Assembly: GCA_965365285.1 (NCBI GenBank)
Contig: CBDUBC010000124.1
Coordinates: 1 to 7,047, forward strand
Direction of reading: 5' to 3'
DNA: 7,047 nt
DNA from: JAURDE01 sp965365285
GTDB taxonomy: Bacteria; Bdellovibrionota; Bacteriovoracia; Bacteriovoracales; Bacteriovoracaceae
Of the stretch, positions 1 to 5,590 are shown in pieces. Positions within the stretch are counted from its first letter, which is position 1. The number at the start of each line of letters is the position of its first letter. Under the pieces are notes generated by a model, which searched no databases, was not told the DNA's origin, and worked only from the letters and a program-made list of their open reading frames with translations. The position numbers and the translations under genes are program-made.

Positions 1-651
1 GATCTTTTTACCCTCTTCGTAAGTCCTTCCGTAGTAAGAGATGGGTACTTCATAGATACGGATACCTTTCACTTTTGAAATTTTAGCAGTCATTTCTGGT
101 TCAATTCCAAATCTTTTTGATTCAAGAATCATGGATCTTATGAGATCGCCATTGAAAACCTTATAACAAGTTTCCATATCCGAGAGATTGAGATTGGTGA
201 ACATATTTGAAAGAAGAGTTAAAAACTGATTTCCAAGATAATGCCAGTAATAAAGCACTCGGGAGGTCTCTCCTTTAAAGCGAGATCCATAAACCACATC
301 CGCTTTGCCTTCAATAAAAGGTTTCAGAAGAATAGGGTATTCAAAGGGATCGTACTCTCTATCAGCATCTTGAATCAGGACAATATCACCAGTGGTCAGG
401 AAGAATCCTTTTGTGATGGCCGCTCCTTTACCTTGATTATAGGGTTGAAAGAAGGTGGTGATACCAGTTTGATTTGTGAGGTTTTCTTCTATGATTTTCT
501 TGGTTTGATCCTTCGATCCATCTTCAACAATGACAATTTCAGAAGAGGTGATTTGTGAAGGAAGCTTAGTGAGCGCCTCTTGGACGGTCTGCACAAGATC
601 AAGAATAGTCTTTTCTTCATTATAAACGGGTATAACAACACTTAATTTCAT
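1..651 (-). CDS. Family 2 glycosyltransferase, DPM/DPG-synthase-like (3' end outside window)
   Basis: The visible part is 217 codons with an ATG at 651 and no stop before the window edge, so the C-terminus is missing. The protein opens with MKLSVVIPVYNEE, the standard GT-A start of GT2 enzymes. It then shows the nucleotide-binding EDGSKD (43-48), NQGKGAA (72-78), the metal-binding DAD within QDADREYD (94-101), YGSRF (121-125), DMETCYKVF (158-166) and FGIEPEMTAKI (181-191). This motif order is typical of dolichyl-phosphate mannose / polyprenyl-phosphate glucose synthases, which move a sugar from a nucleotide donor to a lipid phosphate on the cytoplasmic face of the membrane. The sugar and lipid cannot be read from sequence. 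Any C-terminal membrane segments would lie outside the window. There is no Shine-Dalgarno sequence before the ATG; a TAGTAT element lies six bases upstream. The gene is divergent from the lemA operon. The family call is firm; the substrate is inference. Confidence 0.93.
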   Translation of the reverse strand, partial: MKLSVVIPVYNEEKTILDLVQTVQEALTKLPSQITSSEIVIVEDGSKDQTKKIIEENLTNQTGITTFFQPYNQGKGAAITKGFFLTTGDIVLIQDADREYDPFEYPILLKPFIEGKADVVYGSRFKGETSRVLYYWHYLGNQFLTLLSNMFTNLNLSDMETCYKVFNGDLIRSMILESKRFGIEPEMTAKISKVKGIRIYEVPISYYGRTYEEGKKI

Positions 652-657
652 AGATTG

Positions 658-663
658 ATACTA
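658..663 (-). promoter_or_regulatory. Candidate -10 element (TAGTAT) placed for a leaderless GT2 transcript
   Basis: On the minus strand TAGTAT sits six bases before the ATG at 651, which would put the transcription start at or next to the start codon. No purine-rich Shine-Dalgarno sequence is present (CAATCT lies between). The -35 position is poor: TCGAAC at 17 bases, matching the consensus at 3 of 6. Another -10-like hexamer, TATAGT, lies further upstream on the same strand (plus 692-697) with no good -35, and would give a leader of about 35-40 bases. Support is pattern only. Confidence 0.25.
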
Positions 664-726
664 GCTTAAATAGAAAAAAAGTTCGAGGGATACTATATCA
701 ATTAATGCGACGCAATTTTTGATTAA

Positions 727-756
727 ACGACACTTCATTAAAATTTATGTTATGGT
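727..756 (+). promoter_or_regulatory. Candidate sigma70-type promoter of the lemA operon
   Basis: An extended -10 (TGTTATGGT, 748-756) lies 18 bases downstream of ACGACA (727-732, four of six matches to TTGACA). Transcription would begin near 763, leaving a leader of about 17 bases that carries the strong ribosome binding site. The alternative -10 hexamers TATGTT (746-751) and TAAAAT (739-744) overlap this region but have poorer -35 partners. The rest of the 128-base gap between the divergent genes holds no ORF; a short TGCGACGCA inverted repeat (706-714) is the only other structure noticed. Confidence 0.35.
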
Positions 757-767
757 GGGCCTAATTT

Positions 768-775
768 AAGGAGGT
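768..775 (+). promoter_or_regulatory. Strong Shine-Dalgarno sequence for lemA
   Basis: AAGGAGGT is a full-length match to the anti-Shine-Dalgarno sequence, four bases before the ATG at 780. It fixes the lemA start and is by far the best ribosome binding site in the window, in contrast to the SD-less starts of the glycosyltransferase and kinase genes. Confidence 0.85.
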
Positions 776-779
776 CGTC

Positions 780-1355
780 ATGACTTGGATGGTAAAATTA
801 CTTTTATTGTTGAGTTTAGTGAGCTGTGGTTTTCAAAGCATTCCAACAGCTAAAAATGAAGTGGAAGCAAAGTTTGCTGAAATTCAAAACCAATATAAAA
901 GAAGAGCAGATCTTATTCCCAATCTTGTGAAGGTGGTTAAAGGATACGCCTCTCATGAAAAAGAAACTCTTGAAGCAGTGGTAAGTGCGCGTGCAAAGGC
1001 AACTAGCGTAAATATTGATCCAACTAAACTTAACGCTCAGTCCATGAAACAATTCCAACAGGCCCAAGGAGCTCTCAGTAGCGCTCTTGGAAGACTGATG
1101 GTGGTTGTTGAAAGGTATCCAGAGTTAAAGGCCAATCAAAACTTTAGAGATCTTCAAGTTCAACTTGAAGGAACTGAAAATCGAATCACAGTAGCGAGAA
1201 ATCGATATATTGAAACCATTAAGCAGTTTAATAATCTGGTGACGGTTCCCCCTCAGTCGTGGACGAACTCACTTATTTATAAGTTTGAAAAGATGCCTCA
1301 ATTTGCTGTTGAAAACCTTCAGGAAATGGAGAAAGCTCCTGAGGTAGATCTATAA
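780..1355 (+). CDS. lemA: LemA family protein, predicted lipoprotein
   Basis: The product is 191 residues, a normal length for LemA. Residues 5-16 form a short hydrophobic signal ending in a lipobox, LVSC, with Cys16 as the likely lipidated residue. Gly at +2 favours the outer membrane under the E. coli sorting rule (inference). Family signatures follow: NQYKRRADLIPNLV (37-50), KGYASHEKETL (54-64), ARAKA (70-74), RYPELKAN (112-119), LEGTENRI (129-136) and ARNRYI (139-144). LemA proteins are helical bundles of unsettled biochemical role, usually anchored by an N-terminal helix and often encoded next to TPM-domain proteins, as here. The start is set by AAGGAGGT at 768-775. The stop shares one base with the next ATG (TAATG), so translation is probably coupled. 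The molecular function remains unknown. Confidence 0.95.
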   Translation: MTWMVKLLLLLSLVSCGFQSIPTAKNEVEAKFAEIQNQYKRRADLIPNLVKVVKGYASHEKETLEAVVSARAKATSVNIDPTKLNAQSMKQFQQAQGALSSALGRLMVVVERYPELKANQNFRDLQVQLEGTENRITVARNRYIETIKQFNNLVTVPPQSWTNSLIYKFEKMPQFAVENLQEMEKAPEVDL

Positions 1356-2011
1356 TGCGTTTTCTTTTTCTCTTTTTATTCTGTGGGGTCCTTTTTGCCA
1401 AAGAAGTACCCCCTCTTTATAACCCCGTTGTTGATCAAGCAGGAATTTTGAGTTCTGAAGTTGAGAGTAAGCTTAATGGTCTTCTAAAGAGTGTTAAAAA
1501 CTTTCAAATGGCGATTTTAACGGTGGAATCTCTCGAAGATGAATCTCTTGAGGGCTATAGCATAAAAGTCGCAGATACCTGGAAGCTAGGTACCAAAGAA
1601 AAAGATAATGGATTACTTCTTTTAGTTTCTGTCGCTGATCGAAAGATGCGTCTTGAAGTCGGACAAGGACTTGAAGGTGATATTCCTGATGCCATGGCAG
1701 GAAGGATTATTGATGGAATGAAGCCTTATTTTAAGGCGAGTGATTATAATCGAGGAATCCTTTTTGCCGTCAGTACTGTCTTTAATCGGTTGGGGGCAGA
1801 GAGTGGTATCAAAGTTTCTAGAAAAAGAGAAAGTCAGGGAGGATTCTTTCCTATTATTATGTTTATCCTTTTCATCTTTCTCTTTCGACGAAACCCTCTT
1901 TTAGGTCTTTTGATCCTTAGTGGCTCAGGAAGACGCGGGGGAGGTGGTTTTGGTGGCTTCTCCGGAGGTGGAGGAGGTTTTTCTGGTGGTGGTGCCAGTG
2001 GGAGTTGGTAA
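1355..2011 (+). CDS. TPM-domain protein (YgcG-like), secreted with membrane anchor and Gly-rich tail
   Basis: This 218-residue protein begins with a Sec signal peptide, probably cut after LFA at residue 15. A TPM domain follows at about 21-145: LYNPVVDQAGIL (21-32), NGLLLLVSVADRKMRLEVG (85-103, core strands), GQGLEGDIPD (103-112) and GRIIDGMKPYFKASDYNRGI (116-135). A hydrophobic stretch (164-189) then anchors it, and a Gly/Ser tail (189-217) ends in GGGASGSW. This order of signal, TPM, membrane segment and GGGG(F)SGGGASGxW tail is characteristic of the YgcG/COG1512 group. TPM domains are also called TPM_phosphatase, after the plant thylakoid protein TLP18.3, but activity in bacterial members is not established. 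The ATG overlaps the lemA stop by one base, with GAGGT (1341-1345) as a plausible ribosome binding site. It is likely an extracytoplasmic partner of the LemA lipoprotein; this is inferred from conserved gene order. Confidence 0.93.
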   Translation: MRFLFLFLFCGVLFAKEVPPLYNPVVDQAGILSSEVESKLNGLLKSVKNFQMAILTVESLEDESLEGYSIKVADTWKLGTKEKDNGLLLLVSVADRKMRLEVGQGLEGDIPDAMAGRIIDGMKPYFKASDYNRGILFAVSTVFNRLGAESGIKVSRKRESQGGFFPIIMFILFIFLFRRNPLLGLLILSGSGRRGGGGFGGFSGGGGGFSGGGASGSW

Positions 2012-2613
2012 TGAAATTTAGTAGCGAAGATAAAGAGAAAATCAGAAAAGCAGTTCTTGCTGCCGAAAAAAAGACCAGCGGAGAAATCGTTCCCGTCATC
2101 GTTGCTATGAGTGATGAATACGGAGTCGCTTTTTTAAGAAGTCTTGTGATCTGGGGTCTGATCTGTGCTATTTGCTGTCAGTTTATCGAGATGCACCTCT
2201 TAGGGACCTATATCGGAGCTTTATTTTTAGGGGGATCCCTTTGCTATTTTAAAGGCTATCGAAGACTTCTCATTTCTAAAAAAGAGATGGAAACTGAATT
2301 TACTCAAAGAGCTTATGAGGCCTTTCTTATGAATGGGGTGACTCAAACCAAAGAGAGAAATGGTGTGATGCTCTTTATTTCAGACTTTGAACGACGAGCA
2401 ATGATCGTCTCTGACACTGGCATTCAAAAAGAGCTCAATAACTCTGTCTGGGAAAAGATGATTGGTGAACTCACCGGTTTTATGAAGCGAGGCGAGTACA
2501 CCGAAGGTATCATTAAGACCGTTGAATCCATTGGTAATGTTTTAAGCGAAAAATTCCCTGATCATAAAGATGACGAGGATGAACTCGCGAATAAGCTGAT
2601 AATTGAGGTCTAA
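2011..2613 (+). CDS. TPM-domain integral membrane protein (COG3762-like)
   Basis: The chosen ATG at 2011 gives 200 residues and shares one base with the preceding stop (TAATG), copying the junction upstream. GTGGGAG ending at 2004 is correctly spaced for it, so the in-frame TTG at 2005 is less likely. There is no signal peptide. The N-terminal TPM portion includes AVLAAEKKTSGEIVPVIV (14-31). Two transmembrane helices follow (about 40-59 and 63-80). The second TPM portion carries GVMLFISDFERRAMIVSDTGI (118-138) and ends in an acidic segment with DDEDELANKLIIEV (187-200). A TPM fold interrupted by a membrane hairpin is known in this family, whose members usually accompany LemA and a YgcG-like protein. 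The precise role is unknown. It probably acts in the envelope with the two upstream products. Confidence 0.9.
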   Translation: MKFSSEDKEKIRKAVLAAEKKTSGEIVPVIVAMSDEYGVAFLRSLVIWGLICAICCQFIEMHLLGTYIGALFLGGSLCYFKGYRRLLISKKEMETEFTQRAYEAFLMNGVTQTKERNGVMLFISDFERRAMIVSDTGIQKELNNSVWEKMIGELTGFMKRGEYTEGIIKTVESIGNVLSEKFPDHKDDEDELANKLIIEV

Positions 2614-2622
2614 AAAGGCCTC
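2605..2622 (+). terminator. Weak stem-loop at the end of the lemA operon
   Basis: GAGGTC and GGCCTC can pair over six positions (one G-U) around a TAAAAA loop, spanning the stop codon at 2611-2613. No continuous T-tract follows (AGTAAAATCTCTTTA), so intrinsic termination would be inefficient. Read-through into the kinase 80 bases downstream is possible. Confidence 0.3.
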
Positions 2623-2654
2623 AGTAAAATCTCTTTATAACCTTCTCAATAAAT

Positions 2655-2692
2655 TAAATCGATCAAGGTCCATACCCGATAAATAGGCCTTG
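2655..2692 (+). promoter_or_regulatory. Candidate promoter (sigma28-like) and overlapping hairpin before the kinase
   Basis: TAAA (2655-2658), a 16-base spacer and CCCGATAA (2675-2682) resemble the flagellar sigma28 consensus (TAAA, 15 bases, GCCGATAA), with one base change and one extra spacer base. Transcription would begin only a few bases before the ATG at 2695. The same stretch can fold into a hairpin, CAAGGTC (2664-2670) with GGCCTTG (2686-2692), with one G-U and a 15-base loop. No clear Shine-Dalgarno sequence is seen. The two readings partly exclude each other, since a start near 2689 would not transcribe the left arm. Confidence 0.25.
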
Positions 2693-2694
2693 GT

Positions 2695-4107
2695 ATGAAA
2701 ACTAAATTATTTAAAATCATCATCCTTTTTTCACTTACGTGTTTGTTTCTGCTCACCCTTTTATTTCTAGAAGCAAAAGTCTTTACGGGTTTACGATCCT
2801 ACGTTCGAGGGGAAGGTCTTTATGCCAAGGGACAAAAAGATGCCGTACTCGCTCTTGAAAGATACGCAAGAACAAAAAAAGATGAAGATTTTAGAGAATA
2901 TGAAGAAATGATTGCGATCCCCATAGGAGATCGAAAAGCAAGAGAGGCCCTCCAAAGTAGCGATCCTAATTTAAATAATGCCACGGTTGGATTTCTGCTT
3001 GGTGGAAACCTCATTTCAGATATACCTCTCATGATCGATATGTTTATTTATTTCAATAAACTACCTTTTTTTAAAAAGGCCATTAGTATTTGGGAGAGAG
3101 GAGATCAAGCGATCATCGAATTAGATGGGTATGCCTATAAATTAAAAGAGGCCGTCTTAAATGATGAAAAAAAATTAGTGCAGGATTATCTTAGTAAAAT
3201 TGATATCCTCAACAAAGAACTCGCTCTACTGGAACTTGATTTTTCCATTACCATAAGTGAAGGGGCCACACTTGTAACCAATGTGTTTCTCTATACGAGT
3301 CTCATCTTTTCCTTATTTATTTTTATCGTTTTATTTTTAAAAATTAGATATTTTGTTAATAGAATCGTTCAAATTGAAGAAGATCTAAAGATCAATCAAG
3401 AGCAATTAAAAAAAGAGATTGAAACAAAGAATCGCTTCTTCTCCATTCTTGCCCATGATCTTAATAATCCTTTTAATCAAATTTTGGGTCTTACCGAAAT
3501 GATGGCCGAAGACGCTGAGAATTTTACCTCTGAAGAAATTTCTAAAACAGCAAAACAAGTCTTTGATGCTGCCTCCAAAACATTTAATCTTCAACAAAAC
3601 TTACTCAGTTGGTCTGAAGTTCAATTTAAAAATGGAGAGTCTAAAAGGGAAGAGACCTCTCTTAAAGAAATTACGGATGAGACTTTTGAGGTTTATGAGA
3701 TGATAGCTGAAAACAAAGGCGTTCAATTAGTTAATAAAATTGAAAATTGTACCGTTTATGCGGATCCCAATATGGTTCAATTAATCATTAGAAATTTAGT
3801 CTCTAATGCCATTAAATTTACCCCAGAAGGTGGTAAAGTCGAAGTCACGAGCATTACAAAAGAAAATCTCATTCAAGTAACGGTCAGTGATAATGGTGTG
3901 GGAATGCCTCCAGAAAAGATCAAGACCCTTTTTAATATAAGCACTTCCGTTTCCGAGAAAGGAACAGGCGGAGAAAAAGGGACGGGTCTAGGAATTGGAC
4001 TCTGCCACGATATGATCATTAAAAACAATGGAAATATGTGGGTCGAGTCCATTGAAGGAATCGGGACCAAGGTTCATTTTACCTTACCTAAAGATTCAAA
4101 ACTCTAA
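2695..4107 (+). CDS. Orphan membrane sensor histidine kinase
   Basis: The 470-residue product has a transmembrane helix at 7-25, an extracytoplasmic helical region at about 26-192, a second helix at 193-215, a coiled coil at about 222-247, then a HisKA and HATPase_c core. The H-box is SILAHDLNNPF (250-260) with phospho-acceptor His254. The N-box is NLVSNAIKF (367-375), G1 is DNGVGM (399-404) and G2 is GTGLGIGL (429-436); all are intact, so it should be active. No HAMP domain is seen between helix 2 and the coiled coil. The sensor region contains GEGLYAKGQKDAVLALERYA (39-58) and IPIGDRKAREAL (75-86), a pattern I associate with sensor modules of proteobacterial kinases and GGDEF proteins, though I cannot name the ligand. 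No response regulator is adjacent: the next gene is convergent and encodes a glycosyltransferase. The ATG directly precedes TM1; no good ribosome binding site is visible. Confidence 0.94.
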   Translation: MKTKLFKIIILFSLTCLFLLTLLFLEAKVFTGLRSYVRGEGLYAKGQKDAVLALERYARTKKDEDFREYEEMIAIPIGDRKAREALQSSDPNLNNATVGFLLGGNLISDIPLMIDMFIYFNKLPFFKKAISIWERGDQAIIELDGYAYKLKEAVLNDEKKLVQDYLSKIDILNKELALLELDFSITISEGATLVTNVFLYTSLIFSLFIFIVLFLKIRYFVNRIVQIEEDLKINQEQLKKEIETKNRFFSILAHDLNNPFNQILGLTEMMAEDAENFTSEEISKTAKQVFDAASKTFNLQQNLLSWSEVQFKNGESKREETSLKEITDETFEVYEMIAENKGVQLVNKIENCTVYADPNMVQLIIRNLVSNAIKFTPEGGKVEVTSITKENLIQVTVSDNGVGMPPEKIKTLFNISTSVSEKGTGGEKGTGLGIGLCHDMIIKNNGNMWVESIEGIGTKVHFTLPKDSKL

Positions 4108-4119
4108 AGGCTACTGCTC

Positions 4120-4149
4120 AAAAAGATCCGCGGCCAAAACGCCTCTGCG
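4120..4149 (-). terminator. Possible intrinsic terminator of the GT22 gene pair
   Basis: Read on the minus strand, CGC-AGA-GGC, a GTTTTG loop and GCCGCG form six GC pairs with a three-base AGA bulge (4149-4129), followed by GATC and five T residues (4124-4120). It lies 35 bases past the stop at 4184, in the 76-base gap between convergent genes. The bulge weakens the stem. On the plus strand the same hairpin is followed by CATATCCTTTTCG, so it might also slow transcription leaving the kinase gene. Confidence 0.35.
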
Positions 4150-4183
4150 CATATCCTTTTCGATTCTTTAATATCAAAATGGA

Positions 4184-5590
4184 CTACTGTTGATAATTAC
4201 ACTTTGTCAGAGACCATGCCTTACTTCTTTTAGCGATTTTAGGAAAAGTTTTAGTGAGCCATTTGGGATAGGTGGAAAACTCCACCTCACAACTATTGTA
4301 AGCATCAAACTTTTGGGCCTCACTGATTCGGTCCGTTAGGAAGTAAAGCTTTTCACCCGTTTTTATAAGCTCCTCGGCTTCACTCATAGAGTCTAAATGA
4401 ATCATTTCAATCGGTTCTTTTTGATAGAACTTAAGCTGATCAATGACACGATTCATGGTGTAGATCACCGGCGTCGATTCTTTTTTATTATAGAGATATT
4501 TGTAAAATTCAATAGGAGTATGGGCATCCTTCGTGGAGGCGATAAAAAGGAGAATGGTATTTTGAATGAGGAGAATGGTGATAAGCCATTTGGGTAGTTT
4601 AAAACGTTCAAGAAACATTCCTATGATCAGTGGTAAAAAAAGAGCGAGCGCAAAGATAAAGCGCACTTCTTTATGACCGATCATAGAGTGAACAACAAAA
4701 TAGGGTAGAGTGATCCAAGTAAGATAATGCTTAGGATGCTTTATCCAAAGATAGAGCGGAGCTAACAAAAAGAGAAGGCCCAGAGGAGGAATCCCTCGAT
4801 TAAGCGTTCGAACAATATAGTAATACCAAGGATCAACGCCAAAGCCGGCCGCTACATTTTTAATAATATTTTGATAGTAATAATTCCAAGGGGTGAAGGT
4901 CCATTCTCCATAACCCCAGTAATCCACAAAGACCATGAGGATAAGAGCGATCCCAAACCCTATGCAGAGTTTTATAAAGTTTTTAAGATTTATTTTTTTA
5001 AAAAGAATAAGCCAAAGAAAATAGGGAGCAATCATAAAGGCCATTTGAAAACGAAAGATAAAAGAGACTCCAGAAAGAAAACCGAGAAGAAAAGAGCTAC
5101 GGGAGAACATGGCAAAGATAAAAAAGGAAATTCCAAGATTTTCTGCAGTTGTTCTTGCGTGGAAAAAGGGAAGAAACCATAAGCTCATAAATAAAAGAGT
5201 TGTGATCTTTTGATTGAAGGGATCTTTTATAAGCTCTGGAATCTTTTTAAGAAGCAGAAGAATAGAAGCAAATCCTAACAAAGAAGAGATGAATCTTAGA
5301 ATAGTAGTCAGAATAAAAGGGTCTTTAAGTCCTAAAAGAGTAAATGGTTTTAAAAGGGCGACGTAGAAAGCAGGTTGAAGCCAGGGGCGAATCCTTGCAG
5401 GATATTCCCAGCTAGAAAGAGCATCCGTAGCATTTAGAATTCCTAGTTTATATCCTACAAAGCGCATAAGACCTAAATGTTCATCGGGTCTATGAAAGCC
5501 CTCTGAACATAGGACGGCGAGTAGATGAAAAAGAGCACCCATAATGATGAAATGTTTGGTCTTTAATTTTTGCAGTGAAAAAGAGTCCAT
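4184..5590 (-). CDS. GT22 (Alg9/PIG-B-like) polytopic mannosyltransferase, second copy
   Basis: This 468-residue protein has about ten hydrophobic segments between residues 13 and 350 and a soluble C-terminal part of about 115 residues. GT-C signatures of the Alg9/PIG-B family are visible: the first-loop acidic motif RPDEHLG (34-40) with the candidate catalytic D36/E37, WEYPARIRPW (61-70), HARTTAE (144-150), DYWGYGEWTFTPW (223-235), FGVDPWYYY (250-258) and GHKEVRF (305-311, matching the family's HKEERF). Such enzymes add mannose from a lipid-phosphate donor to glycans on the outer membrane face; donor and acceptor here are inferred. It is a clear paralog of the gene just upstream and overlaps its 3' end by 28 bases. 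The ATG at 5590 lies in AAGAAGTAAGGCATGG. AAGG is very close to the ATG, so AAAGAAG further back may serve instead. An ATG at 5542 is possible but has no ribosome binding site. Confidence 0.9.
   Translation of the reverse strand: MDSFSLQKLKTKHFIIMGALFHLLAVLCSEGFHRPDEHLGLMRFVGYKLGILNATDALSSWEYPARIRPWLQPAFYVALLKPFTLLGLKDPFILTTILRFISSLLGFASILLLLKKIPELIKDPFNQKITTLLFMSLWFLPFFHARTTAENLGISFFIFAMFSRSSFLLGFLSGVSFIFRFQMAFMIAPYFLWLILFKKINLKNFIKLCIGFGIALILMVFVDYWGYGEWTFTPWNYYYQNIIKNVAAGFGVDPWYYYIVRTLNRGIPPLGLLFLLAPLYLWIKHPKHYLTWITLPYFVVHSMIGHKEVRFIFALALFLPLIIGMFLERFKLPKWLITILLIQNTILLFIASTKDAHTPIEFYKYLYNKKESTPVIYTMNRVIDQLKFYQKEPIEMIHLDSMSEAEELIKTGEKLYFLTDRISEAQKFDAYNSCEVEFSTYPKWLTKTFPKIAKRSKAWSLTKCNYQQ
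4209..4231 (-). repeat. Copy 2 of a repeated KRSKAW-coding segment (3' end of second GT22 gene)
   Basis: These 23 bases match 5582-5604 at 22 positions, and 18 are continuously identical (4214-4231). Both copies encode KRSKAW at the C-terminus of a GT22 paralog. Here the embedded ATG opens only a six-codon reading frame (MVSDKV), so the start signal used in the other copy has no gene to serve. Confidence 0.8.

Noticed and set aside
241..558. Plus-strand ORF of 105 codons
   Set aside because: It lies antisense inside the GT2 gene (1-651), whose reading frame shows the full set of family motifs; the ORF's own product has no recognisable features or ribosome binding site.
706..714. TGCGACGCA inverted repeat between the GT2 gene and lemA
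   Set aside because: The four-base arms are too short, and the flanks do not extend the symmetry; expected by chance in a 128-base gap.
816..1067. Minus-strand ORF of 83 codons within lemA
   Set aside because: It is antisense to conserved LemA motifs and shows no independent start signals.
1920..2008. Gly/Ser-coding repetitive DNA at the end of the first TPM gene, considered as a tandem repeat
   Set aside because: The irregular GGT/GGA runs are explained by the Gly-rich C-terminal tail characteristic of YgcG-like proteins; there is no fixed repeat unit.
2005..2010. TTG at 2005 as the start of the second TPM gene
   Set aside because: The ATG two codons later has a properly spaced GTGGGAG and repeats the TAATG junction seen one gene upstream, so it is the better start.
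4871..5182. Plus-strand ORF of 103 codons, very Lys-rich
   Set aside because: It is the antisense shadow of the Phe/Leu/Ile-rich membrane segments of the GT22 gene; the lysine richness simply mirrors TTT/CTT codons on the other strand.
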